Source: CAYZJD01 sp964478455
GTDB taxonomy: Bacteria > Acidobacteriota > Terriglobia > Bryobacterales > Bryobacteraceae
Assembly (NCBI GenBank): GCA_964478455.1
Contig: CAYZJD010000107.1
Coordinates: 1-12,323, forward strand
DNA length: 12,323 bases
Reading direction: 5' to 3'
The notes beneath the pieces were generated by a model. That model saw nothing but the letters and a program-made list of their open reading frames with translations. It ran no database searches and had not been told where the DNA came from. Both the position numbers and the translations under genes were made by a program. Positions 1 to 6,849 of the stretch are shown here, one piece after another (the first letter of the stretch is position 1; each line of letters opens with the position of its first letter).

Positions 1-57
1 GTTGAGGTCGCCGGGGAGCGCGATTTCTTGCCTCCTCCAGCGCCACAGGCGCATCGA

Positions 58-62
58 AAGGA
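58..62 (+). promoter_or_regulatory. Shine-Dalgarno of the NmrA-type gene
   Basis: AAGGA five bases before the ATG at 68. It decides the start: the TTG at 90, which opens the long frame, has no comparable site, so translation is expected to begin at 68 and the frame change lies inside the gene. Confidence 0.6.
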
Positions 63-67
63 ACCAT

Positions 68-944
68 ATGAACAGCCAAGATTCTGATTTTGAGCGCAAA
101 CAGCAAAGTAGGGGCGGAAACCGCCCGACAATTGCTCGCACAGGGGGTGCCGGTGCGGGCCGGGGTCCGCGACATGGGCAAGGCGAGCGAGCTGGCGAAG
201 CTGGGAGCGGAGGTGGTGGCCGCCGACCTGGAGCGTCCGGGAACGCTGACAAACGCTTTGGCGGGCATCGAGCGGGTGCTGCTGTCGACGGCCGCTGATG
301 CGAACGTGGCCGCAACGCACGGGCGTCTCTACCCGGCGGCGAAGGAGACCGGCGTGCGCCATGTGGTCCGGGTCTCCGTGACCAGCGCATTGCCGAGTTC
401 GAAGGCCGCCGTGGTCCGGGCTCACGCCGACGGTGAGCGCGATCTTGAGGCCAGCGGTCTCGCCTGCACGCATCTCCGCCCGCACTCTTTCATGCAGAAT
501 TTCCTCGGCAGCGTTCCGTCGATTGTGGGGGAAGGAAAGATTTACTCCTCCATGGGACAGGGGCGTGTTCCGCACGTCGATGTGCGGGACATTGCGGCCG
601 TGGCCGTCGCCTGCCTGACGCAGCCCGGCCACGAGGGCAAAACCTACGAGATCACCGGCCCGGAGGCGCTGACGATGGAGGAAGTAGCCATGTGGATCGG
701 CGAGGCCGTCGGGCGGGTTGTGGCATACGTGGACCTGCCGCCCGAGGCCTGGATTGCCGGCGCGATTGCGGCCGGGCTCCCCGAGTGGCTTGCCCGCGAC
801 CTGGCTTGGCTGTATGAGAACGTCTTCGCCGCCAACCGCGCGTCTGCGGTCAGCCCGGCGGCCAGGACGCTGGCGGGTCGCGATGGGATCACCGTGGCCC
901 AGTTCGCCCGCGATCACGCGCACCTGTTCCGGGGCGAGGGGTAG
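68..944 (+). CDS. NmrA-type NAD(P)-binding oxidoreductase, frameshifted near its start
   Basis: An atypical short-chain dehydrogenase of the NmrA/NAD(P)H-azoreductase-like group, a cytoplasmic Rossmann-fold protein that binds NAD(P) and either reduces small substrates or senses redox state; the substrate cannot be predicted. The uninterrupted frame starts only at a TTG at 90 (284 aa). The ATG at 68 has a well-placed Shine-Dalgarno (AAGGA, 58-62) but lies in another frame. Removing one C from the AGCC at 74-77 joins the two frames and gives MNSKILILSANSKVGAETA, a normal first beta strand and dinucleotide loop, for a total of 291 aa. Later features fit the family: VRAGVRD after strand 2, AADLERP, VVRVSVTSA, LRPHSFMQNFL, HVDVRDIA and YEITGPEALTMEEVA. 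The nucleotide loop is unusual: SANSKVG instead of the common GATGxxG. The family call is strong; the indel may be a real mutation or a sequence error. Confidence 0.85.
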
Positions 945-960
945 ATGTGAAGAGGGATTT

Positions 961-979
961 GAACTCCCGGTAGGAGTTC
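961..979. repeat. Small perfect hairpin after the NmrA-type gene
   Basis: GAACTCC and GGAGTTC pair over 7 bases around a 5-base loop (CGGTA), 17 bases after the upstream stop. No T-run follows, so it is not a canonical terminator; it may stabilise the 3' end or be chance. Confidence 0.35.
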
Positions 980-1000
980 GGACCTCAGCTCAGCTCACCA

Positions 1001-1132
1001 ATGCTGGCCGCTCACCCGAAGAAGGAGAAGGCCAACCTGAGCAAGGCCGAACGTAATGCAATGAAGCGGCTGGTGCCAATGTTGTCGGCGTGGTATCCGC
1101 GCAAGTCATGGAAGGCTACGCGCACCCGCTAG
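1001..1132 (+). CDS. Hypothetical 43-aa basic protein or gene remnant
   Basis: ATG-started frame of 43 codons encoding a Lys/Arg-rich peptide that begins MLAAHPKKEKANLSKAERNA and ends in a basic tail. I do not recognise it. In its favour, about four fifths of the codons end in G or C, as in neighbouring real genes, and it fills the gap between two genes, ending tail-to-tail on fabH so that both stop codons share the palindrome CTAG. Against it, there is no Shine-Dalgarno before the ATG, and the frame is closed by a stop at 971. It could be a genuine small protein, or the 3' remnant of a longer gene whose front was lost. Confidence 0.35.
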   Translation: MLAAHPKKEKANLSKAERNAMKRLVPMLSAWYPRKSWKATRTR

Positions 1133-2145
1133 TAGGCCCAGCGCCAGAGGCTGGCGCCGACCGTGTAACCCGCCCCGACCGCCGCGAACAGGACAATGTC
1201 GCCCTTCTTGAGCTTCCCCTGTTCCACAGCGTCCCGCGTGGCCAGCGGGAGCGTACCCGATGTGGTGTTGCCGTAACGGTCGATGTTAATGATCACTCGC
1301 CCGCAGTCCAGGCCCAGGCGGTCCGCCGTGGCGGTAATGATCCGCCGGTTGGCCTGGTGAGGAATCAGCACAGCCACGTCGTTCGCTTCGAGATGGTTCC
1401 GCGCCAGCAGGTCGCGGCACACCTCGTACATCCGCCGCACGGCGTACTTGAAAACCTGCTGCCCATCTTGGTGGACGAAGTGCATCTTATTCTGCACCGT
1501 TTCGATCGACGGCGGCCGGCGGCTCCCCCCGGCGGGCATGTTCAGGTAGGGGGCGCCGGAACCGTCAATGTCGTTCAGGAAATCGATCAGCCCGATGTTC
1601 TCTTCCTCGGAGGGCTCAATCAGCATCGCCCCGGCGCCGTCCCCGAACAGGATGCAGGTGGCCCGGTCGGTGTAATCAACGATGCGGCTCATCGTGTCCG
1701 CCCCGATCACAAGCACCTTCTTGTGCGTTCCCGCGGCCACCAGGTGCGCTCCGGTGGTCAGCCCGTAGAGAAAGCTCGAACACGCCGCGATGAGATCGAA
1801 GCCCCAGCAGTTCTTCGCGCCGAGGCGGTCCTGGACGAGGCACGCCGTCGAAGGAAAGAACATGTCCGGCGTGACCGTGCAAACCAGAATCAGGTCGAGC
1901 TCGGAAGGCGCAATGCCCCGCTGCGCCAGCGCTTCCTTGGCCGCTTCGTAGGCCAGATCCGAGGTCGCCGTCTCCGGGGCGGCGATGTGCCGTTCCCGGA
2001 TGCCCGTCCTCGCGAGGATCCACTCGTTGGTCGTCTCGACCATCTGTTCGAGGTCGGCGTTTGTGAGCAGACGCGGCGGTACGTAGCAGCCGAGGGCGCT
2101 GATCTTCGGCCGCACCACCGCTGGAGAAGAGAAAAACGAATCCAC
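1129..2145 (-). CDS. fabH: Beta-ketoacyl-ACP synthase III (FabH)
   Basis: Condenses an acyl-CoA primer with malonyl-ACP to start type II fatty-acid synthesis in the cytoplasm. At 338 aa it is close to the usual FabH length. The thiolase-fold catalytic triad is complete: Cys122 in AACSSF, His263 in PHQANRRI and Asn293 in YGNTTSGTLP. Other family marks are TTNEWILARTGIRERH near residues 38-53, FGDGAGAML at 167-175 and the C-terminal GAGYTVGASL. The frame opens with GTG at 2145, which has no proper Shine-Dalgarno; GTG codons at 2118 and 2115 would begin nearer the conserved RPKISALG start. It stands alone, without plsX, fabD, fabG or acpP beside it, so it may be a second, specialised KASIII (for example for branched or secondary-metabolite primers); the sequence alone cannot settle that. 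Diverges from the SprT-like gene. Confidence 0.95.
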   Translation of the reverse strand: MDSFFSSPAVVRPKISALGCYVPPRLLTNADLEQMVETTNEWILARTGIRERHIAAPETATSDLAYEAAKEALAQRGIAPSELDLILVCTVTPDMFFPSTACLVQDRLGAKNCWGFDLIAACSSFLYGLTTGAHLVAAGTHKKVLVIGADTMSRIVDYTDRATCILFGDGAGAMLIEPSEEENIGLIDFLNDIDGSGAPYLNMPAGGSRRPPSIETVQNKMHFVHQDGQQVFKYAVRRMYEVCRDLLARNHLEANDVAVLIPHQANRRIITATADRLGLDCGRVIINIDRYGNTTSGTLPLATRDAVEQGKLKKGDIVLFAAVGAGYTVGASLWRWAY

Positions 2146-2147
2146 CC

Positions 2148-2156
2148 TGCTATGTT
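2148..2156 (+). promoter_or_regulatory. Candidate extended -10 for the SprT-like gene
   Basis: TGCTATGTT matches an extended -10 (TGn followed by TATGTT) 13 bases before the ATG at 2170. It occupies the same bases as the fabH -10 on the other strand. Confidence 0.3.
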
Positions 2157-2180
2157 ACATTCGGGAGGGATGCAAGTCGA
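2152..2180 (-). promoter_or_regulatory. Candidate fabH promoter
   Basis: Reading the minus strand, TCGACT (2180-2175) and TAACAT (2157-2152) are separated by 17 bases, matching four of six positions in both the -35 and -10 consensus. The predicted transcript start would fall at about the GTG at 2145, implying a leaderless mRNA or a start at the internal GTGs at 2118/2115. Confidence 0.35.
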
Positions 2181-2877
2181 GAGCGCGGTGCTCTTTGAAA
2201 CGCCGGAACAGATCTACCTCCGCGTGTTTCGGCGGCTCCGGCCGCGGAGCCCCCTCCCCGAGGTCTGCATTGAGTTCTGCCGTTTCGCCAACGCCGACAG
2301 CTATGTGCGCATCGAGGAGCGGCGGCTGAGCGTGCGCATGGCCGACGTGCTGGCAGGCGCGCCGGCGCCGGTGATGGAGGCGCTCGCGAACATCTTGCTG
2401 TCGAAGCTCTTCCGCAAGCCGGTCCCAAAAGCCTGTCATCACCGCTACCGGCTCTATCTCAACCGTAAGGATGTGCGGCGCCATCTGCACCTGGTGCGGC
2501 AGATCCGCGGGCGCAAGTTCCTTTCCGGTCCGCAGGGCGAGCATCACAACCTCGTTGATGTCTTCGAGGAGTTGAACCGCCGGCACTTCCACGGCCTGAT
2601 GGCCCGGCCCGAGCTGAGCTGGAGCCGGGGAGCCTCCCGCAGCGTCCTCGGCCACTACGATCCTTCGCACAACGCTATCATCATCAGCCGCCTCCTCGAC
2701 CGGGCCGGCGTACCGCGCCTCGCCCTGGAATACGTGGTGTTTCACGAAATGCTCCACCTCCGCTTCCCGGCCGAGCACGGCGGCTCCAAGCGCCGTCTTC
2801 ACACCCGGGAGTTCCGCGAGGCGGAAAAGACCTTCCCCGAACTCAAAGCGGCCAAACAGATCCTCAAGGCGCTGTGA
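2170..2877 (+). CDS. SprT-like zinc metallopeptidase domain protein
   Basis: A 235-aa protein with a C-terminal SprT/Spartan-like metallopeptidase domain, roughly residues 128-225. The order fits the family: VFEELNRRHF (131-140), a basic beta strand around LSWSRG, HYDPSHNAIIISRLLD, then the zinc motif HEMLH (His192, Glu193, His196) with a further His at 211 in HTREFRE as the likely third ligand. SprT-like proteins are putative metalloproteases; eukaryotic Spartan degrades DNA-protein crosslinks, but the role of bacterial relatives is mostly unknown. The first 125 residues are a basic region that I do not recognise. No signal peptide is visible, so the protein should be cytoplasmic. The start at 2170 follows a GGGAGGG tract that is closer than ideal; an in-frame ATG at 2152 is possible but would lie inside the candidate -10. 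It converges on asmA with a 26-base gap. Confidence 0.8.
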   Translation: MQVESAVLFETPEQIYLRVFRRLRPRSPLPEVCIEFCRFANADSYVRIEERRLSVRMADVLAGAPAPVMEALANILLSKLFRKPVPKACHHRYRLYLNRKDVRRHLHLVRQIRGRKFLSGPQGEHHNLVDVFEELNRRHFHGLMARPELSWSRGASRSVLGHYDPSHNAIIISRLLDRAGVPRLALEYVVFHEMLHLRFPAEHGGSKRRLHTREFREAEKTFPELKAAKQILKAL

Positions 2878-2903
2878 AGGGTCAATGGCGCGGCCGCAAG
2901 CTG

Positions 2904-5273
2904 CTATCGCGGCTGCACGGGCGGCGGGCCTGCCTCTAAATGGAAGGGAGACAGCTTGCCTGCCAGGTGCACCGTACCCTGCTGGGCAAGGAGCTGGACG
3001 CTGAGCGTGCCGTCGGCGTTGGTGTCGCCCCCGCCCGAGAAGACCTCCGCGCCGGCGGCGTAGCGGATGTTCGTCAGACGAAGGCGCGCGTGGTTGCGGT
3101 CCCAAGACAGTTCATAGCATCCGGTGGCTGATCCGGGGGCAGCGTCCGGAAGCAGGCCGAGCGATTGGCCGTGAAAATCTCCGTCGAGCATCAGGTTCCG
3201 CAGGAGCGCCGTGCCGGTCCCTCGGGTGCGCAACAGCCCATCACCTTCGATCGTTCCGTTCTTCCAGCCGAGTGAGCGGACCTGCCCTCGCAGCTCATAG
3301 GCCGGCTCGGGACCCTGAAGATCCACAAGCAACCGTGATTCGACCTCGGCGTCTTCCAGCCGAGCGTGAAGGCCCGCCAGCTCCAGCCGGGTGGCATCCC
3401 AGAACACACGGGCGCCAACGTTCTCGAAAGCAGCGCCGCCGAGGGAGAGGGCGCCGATGTTCACAACGCCTTCCGCACGGAGATCGCGCAGCCAAGTGGG
3501 AGAAGCCGGCCCGCCGAGACCCAGCGCCCTCGCGAGCAGTCCCTGGGAACGGCGCAGCGCCGGCGCAAGCAGGCGCTCAAGTTCCGCCGCATCCATCGCC
3601 TCGATACGGCAGCGGAAGGAGTGCGGTCTGCGCACTGCCGGAGTGTAGCGGTAGTCGCCCTCGACCCGCACCCGGCCCAAACGGGCCTGAAGCCCGCTCA
3701 TGGAAAGCCGGTCGCCCTTCACCACGACAGTGCCGGCCAGATCGGTCAGCGACTCGGCGAATAACGGCACCGATGCAGTCGCGTGGCGGAACTGAAGCGT
3801 GCCGAACCACTCGCCCGATTCCGGGGGAGCCCGGTGGTAACGTACAGCGCCGGACCATCTGCCGCCAGAGATCGAACCCGGCAGCGGCGATTCCGTCAAC
3901 CCCATCAATGGCGTTGCACCGGAGCGGAGCCAGGCCAGCTCCATGGAATCCGTGGAGATCATCAAGTCGGCGAGCCGGAAATCGGCGGTCCAGTCCGCTT
4001 CGAGGCGGGCCGTCTCGCCGCCTCCGGAACGCAGGATCCCCTCGGCAAGCCGCGCCCGCCCGCCGTCCAGCACGACACGGGCGTACTCGATCCACATTTC
4101 CTGGGAAGCGCCTGGCAAAGAAGGCTGGGCTTGGGTCACGCGGAAAACACCGTTCAAACCCGAGGCAGGGCTGAACCCGGCCGCGCCATCCACCCTCCCT
4201 TGGTTGCCCAGCGAATCCGGCAGCGCGACGCCCAGGTGACGAAGGACGTCGATCACCGGCGCCAGCGGCGCCCCGCTCACGGCAGTGGTCACTGCCCAGC
4301 GCGGATGCGACAGGTAGTCGGCGGCGCGGAATCTCACCTCGAGCGGGAGCGCCGGCTCTTCGCCGCGCACGGTGGCAATCTCGATCGTCTGGCGCGGAAG
4401 GTCGAGCCGGCCGCGGCAATCGAGCACGCCGCCCTCGGCATAGGGCGGCATGGTGTCCCAGCGATGGAGGTCACGCAATTCCAGTCGCGCCTGGACGTCG
4501 ATAGCGGACAGGGGCCCGCTCATCCGGGCGGTCCCTGCCACCCTCCCATGAATGCCGAGGTCGGATCCGCGCAACAGCGCGCTGACGTCGGCCAGCGGCG
4601 TCGTTTCCAGGATCAGCTCGAGATCCAGGCGCCCCTCGCCCGCGCGGGACGGCTGCCAGCGCCCGTACCCCGTGACTCGTCCCAGCCCGACACCGGCGCG
4701 GTCGGTGCGGGCAGGTTCCCCTGCAAAGCGGATGCCGAATGGCAGGCCGGGTGAGGAAGGAGGTTCGAGATCAATGTCGGCGCCGGTGATATAGAAAGCC
4801 GACTTCGTGTCGCCGAACTTGAAATTCAGCCGCCCCCTCTCCACGCGTATCTCCGGCAAATCCGCCGCGGCGGCCAGTCCGAGAAGGCGCTGGAAGTTCC
4901 ACGGGCCCGCGCCGGACTTCACCAGGTTGACGCTTGGCTCGACCAGCCGCAGATTGGCGAACTCCAGCTTCCCGCCGAGGAGGCTCAACAGCCGCACACG
5001 GGTCTGGATGGATGAGACGTAGGCGAGCGGCTCAATGCCGAAGGCCGGGTCCTCATGGATCACTACCTTCTGTAACGAGAAGCCAGGACCACGGAGAAGG
5101 TTGAAGCGAACGCCTTCCATCTCGACCTTCCGGCCGAGCGCGTTCTCTAGTGACTCCCGCACGCGGTGGCCGAAGCAGTCCGCGTGCAAGTAGGGCGCCG
5201 CAATCGCCACGGCCACCAGCAGGAGCGCTGCTGCCAGCGCAACCCGGCCCAGGGTGATTCGCGGCGCGGTCAT
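2904..5273 (-). CDS. AsmA-like inner-membrane/periplasmic protein
   Basis: A 789-aa protein of the AsmA/TamB-like superfamily: one N-terminal membrane anchor (about residues 8-28, rich in Ala/Leu/Val) and a very long beta-rich periplasmic part. Typical N-terminal signatures are visible: SLENALGRKVEMEGVRFNLL just after the anchor, then IHEDPAFG, LLSLLGGKLEFANLRLVEPSVNL and GPWNFQRLL. AsmA-family proteins are thought to form hydrophobic grooves that bridge the periplasm and help move phospholipids or assemble the outer membrane; this role is from family knowledge. Its ATG overlaps the stop of the mobA-like gene by 4 bases (ATGA), so it is likely translated by re-initiation from the upstream gene and belongs to the same transcript as xdhC. 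The family call is good, but which AsmA subfamily (DUF748, YhjG, YicH or other) cannot be told by eye. The large reverse-complement frames inside it are shadows. Confidence 0.85.
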   Translation of the reverse strand: MTAPRITLGRVALAAALLLVAVAIAAPYLHADCFGHRVRESLENALGRKVEMEGVRFNLLRGPGFSLQKVVIHEDPAFGIEPLAYVSSIQTRVRLLSLLGGKLEFANLRLVEPSVNLVKSGAGPWNFQRLLGLAAAADLPEIRVERGRLNFKFGDTKSAFYITGADIDLEPPSSPGLPFGIRFAGEPARTDRAGVGLGRVTGYGRWQPSRAGEGRLDLELILETTPLADVSALLRGSDLGIHGRVAGTARMSGPLSAIDVQARLELRDLHRWDTMPPYAEGGVLDCRGRLDLPRQTIEIATVRGEEPALPLEVRFRAADYLSHPRWAVTTAVSGAPLAPVIDVLRHLGVALPDSLGNQGRVDGAAGFSPASGLNGVFRVTQAQPSLPGASQEMWIEYARVVLDGGRARLAEGILRSGGGETARLEADWTADFRLADLMISTDSMELAWLRSGATPLMGLTESPLPGSISGGRWSGAVRYHRAPPESGEWFGTLQFRHATASVPLFAESLTDLAGTVVVKGDRLSMSGLQARLGRVRVEGDYRYTPAVRRPHSFRCRIEAMDAAELERLLAPALRRSQGLLARALGLGGPASPTWLRDLRAEGVVNIGALSLGGAAFENVGARVFWDATRLELAGLHARLEDAEVESRLLVDLQGPEPAYELRGQVRSLGWKNGTIEGDGLLRTRGTGTALLRNLMLDGDFHGQSLGLLPDAAPGSATGCYELSWDRNHARLRLTNIRYAAGAEVFSGGGDTNADGTLSVQLLAQQGTVHLAGKLSPFHLEAGPPPVQPR

Positions 5274-5875
5274 TGTTGGCTCTCGGCGGCCTCGGCCACT
5301 GCACGGTACGCTGCCGGGTCGTCGACGTCCACCAGAATTCCCGGATCGTCCACGTCGACATACGTCGTGCGGTCCCGGTACCGGTGAATGACATCCCGCG
5401 CTTGCGCCTCTTCAGGTAAGGCGAGCAATTCGGCGAAAAGATCCCGGGCGGCGCACACCGGATGCCCGCGGCGGCCTTCGCAACGCGGGATCACCAGCAG
5501 CGTTTCCGGGCTCCGGCGGCGGAAGCTTTCGCCGATCGCAACGAGGGTGGACGGGCGCACTCCGGCGTAGTCCACCGGGGTGAAGATGACGCCTTCCGAC
5601 TCAGCCGGCACTGCCGCGAGACCGCATTTGAGCGAGCTCAACTGGCCCCGAGAAGGATCAGGGTTGACGGCGAAGGCGGCTTCATCGCCGCGCCGGATAC
5701 CGCCGCGGATCGCTTCCGCGTCGTACCCCAAAACGACAATGACCGGCGAACAAACGGCGGAAAGGCCGTCGATCAAGCGGTCGAGGAAGGTCTCGCCACG
5801 CAGTTGCAGAAGGGCCTTGGGGCTTCCCATGCGGCGGGAGGCGCCGGCGGCGAGGATGAGTCCTGCGAGGCTCAC
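5270..5875 (-). CDS. MobA/MocA-like nucleotidyltransferase
   Basis: A 201-aa NTP-transferase of the MobA-like family that includes MocA (CTP:molybdopterin cytidylyltransferase) and MobA (GTP version). The nucleotide-binding signature is at the N terminus: LAAGASRRMGSPK (residues 8-20). GRRGHPV (134-140) matches the GHPV segment of MocA-type enzymes, and the C terminus has the expected LVDVDDPAAY element, preceded by a near-copy VDVDDPGI. The usual metal-site DxP is altered: the line reads FTPVDYAGV, with Ala where Pro is common. Its GTG start overlaps the xdhC stop by 4 bases (GTGA), and its own stop overlaps the asmA start. Being next to xdhC favours a role in making the dinucleotide form of molybdenum cofactor for hydroxylase-type molybdoenzymes, but the substrate nucleotide is an inference. 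Confidence 0.85.
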   Translation of the reverse strand: MSLAGLILAAGASRRMGSPKALLQLRGETFLDRLIDGLSAVCSPVIVVLGYDAEAIRGGIRRGDEAAFAVNPDPSRGQLSSLKCGLAAVPAESEGVIFTPVDYAGVRPSTLVAIGESFRRRSPETLLVIPRCEGRRGHPVCAARDLFAELLALPEEAQARDVIHRYRDRTTYVDVDDPGILVDVDDPAAYRAVAEAAESQQ

Positions 5876-6708
5876 TTCAGCAAGCTTGCCGCGCGGTCCC
5901 CGACGAATACCGACTTCGACAGCTCACGCCACGGTGTGTCGGGCGAGCGCCGCGCGGCGATCATCTCCGCGACCACCGAAATGGCGATCTCCTCGGGCGT
6001 GATCGCGCCGATGTCGAGTCCCATCGGAGCGTGGAGTCGCTCGAAGGCGCTGCGCGGAACGCCCTCTTTCTCGATCTCCTTCACCACCGAGATCACCTTG
6101 CGCTTGCTGCCGATCATCGCTACATAGCGCGCAGGGGTCGTCACGGCCCAGAGCAGGACCCGCAGGTCGTCGCGATGGCCGCGAGTCACGATGAGAATAT
6201 AGCTGGCGTCGCGGATCGAGAGCTTGGGGAAGATATCCTCGTACTCGGCGGCGTGAATCTCGGCAGCCTCCGGAAACCGTTCCCGGTTGGCGTAAGTATC
6301 GCGGTTGTCGATGATGATGGTCGAGAAGCCCGCCAGGGTGGCGATTTTCGAGAGGCTTCTGGAAATGTGGCCGGCGCCGAAAATCAACGCCTGTGGCGGC
6401 GGAACAATCGGCTCGACGTAAACGTTCAGTTGCCCGCCGCAGATTAATCCGCTGTCGTACGTCACGTCCTGGCCCAGGTTGAAACTGAGGTGCTTCGGCT
6501 TCTCGGTATCGATCACCTCCCGGGCGGCGTTCCATACCTCGGCTTCCACGCAGCCACCGCCGACTGTGCCCAGGATCGATCCGTCTTCGCGGACCAGCAG
6601 CTTCGCGCTTTCGTAGCTCGGAATCGATCCGCGTGCGTCCACGATGGTGGCTAAGGCGCATTTCTGGCCGAGCGCGCGGAGCCGCACAATCTCGCTGTAG
6701 ATGTCCAT
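5872..6708 (-). CDS. xdhC: XdhC/CoxF-family molybdenum cofactor maturation protein
   Basis: A 278-aa XdhC-family protein. XdhC binds molybdenum cofactor, promotes its sulfuration and delivers it to xanthine-dehydrogenase-type enzymes. The N-terminal XdhC domain has GSIPSYESAKLLV, the GGGCVE motif with Cys53, and a second conserved Cys90 in LICGGQLNVYVEP. The C-terminal Rossmann domain has FGAGHISRSL (110-119), TRGHRDD (175-181), MIGSKRK and GLDIGAITPEEIA. It is first in the operon xdhC - mobA-like - asmA-like, with 4-base overlaps. The ATG at 6708 is chosen because homologues begin at this point and a perfect TATAAT lies 9 bases upstream; the frame itself stays open to 6948, but that stretch has no family similarity. 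No molybdoenzyme subunit is encoded nearby, so its client must be elsewhere. No Shine-Dalgarno is seen. Confidence 0.92.
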   Translation of the reverse strand: MDIYSEIVRLRALGQKCALATIVDARGSIPSYESAKLLVREDGSILGTVGGGCVEAEVWNAAREVIDTEKPKHLSFNLGQDVTYDSGLICGGQLNVYVEPIVPPPQALIFGAGHISRSLSKIATLAGFSTIIIDNRDTYANRERFPEAAEIHAAEYEDIFPKLSIRDASYILIVTRGHRDDLRVLLWAVTTPARYVAMIGSKRKVISVVKEIEKEGVPRSAFERLHAPMGLDIGAITPEEIAISVVAEMIAARRSPDTPWRELSKSVFVGDRAASLLK

Positions 6709-6717
6709 CCGAGGCTG

Positions 6718-6723
6718 ATTATA
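6718..6723 (-). promoter_or_regulatory. Consensus -10 box of the xdhC operon
   Basis: Minus strand reads TATAAT, a perfect sigma70-type -10, ending 9 bases before the ATG at 6708. Transcription should start about 2 bases before the ATG, so the operon mRNA is probably leaderless. No good -35 is found at 16-18 bases. Confidence 0.5.
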
Positions 6724-6830
6724 CCGTGCTGCGGCCGGACGGCTGCGGTTCGGTCGGTGCGCACATCCGCCCAGCCTGCAACCACGTCCCCGCACGCACC
6801 CGCGCCATTCCCCAGGCCGCCGAATGGTTG

Positions 6831-6839
6831 TGCTATCAT
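6831..6839 (+). promoter_or_regulatory. Extended -10 box of the HAD gene
   Basis: TGCTATCAT (TGn plus TATCAT) ends 10 bases before the GTG at 6850, again leaving almost no 5' leader. It lies in the 141-base gap between the divergent xdhC and HAD genes. Confidence 0.4.
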
Positions 6840-6849
6840 CCGCTTTCAA

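Noticed and set aside
951..968. GGGATTTGAACTCCCGG resembles the reverse complement of a tRNA T-arm.
   Set aside because: The five-pair stem has a mismatch, no CCA or acceptor partner follows, and no D or anticodon arm is found at the right distance. No tRNA gene, and a tRNA-derived attachment site cannot be supported.
1090..2151. The SprT-like frame stays open far upstream, as if it were a 595-aa protein.
   Set aside because: This part is the exact antisense of fabH, which carries a full catalytic triad; the upstream translation is Arg/His-rich without any family feature. GC-rich genes often leave such open antisense frames.
2890..2916. GCGGCCGC and GCGGCTGC could form an 8-pair hairpin between the convergent SprT-like and asmA genes.
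   Set aside because: One pair is a wobble, the hairpin overlaps the asmA stop, and no T-run follows on either strand; too weak in such GC-rich DNA to call a terminator.
2155..3105. A 316-codon minus-strand frame opposite the SprT-like gene and the end of asmA.
   Set aside because: Its translation is low-complexity Ala/Arg/Pro and antisense to a protein with a clear zinc motif; no start signal or family match.
3272..4754. Long plus-strand frames inside the asmA-like gene.
   Set aside because: Arg/Pro-rich shadows of a 789-codon gene that has signal anchor and family motifs and is coupled to its upstream neighbour.
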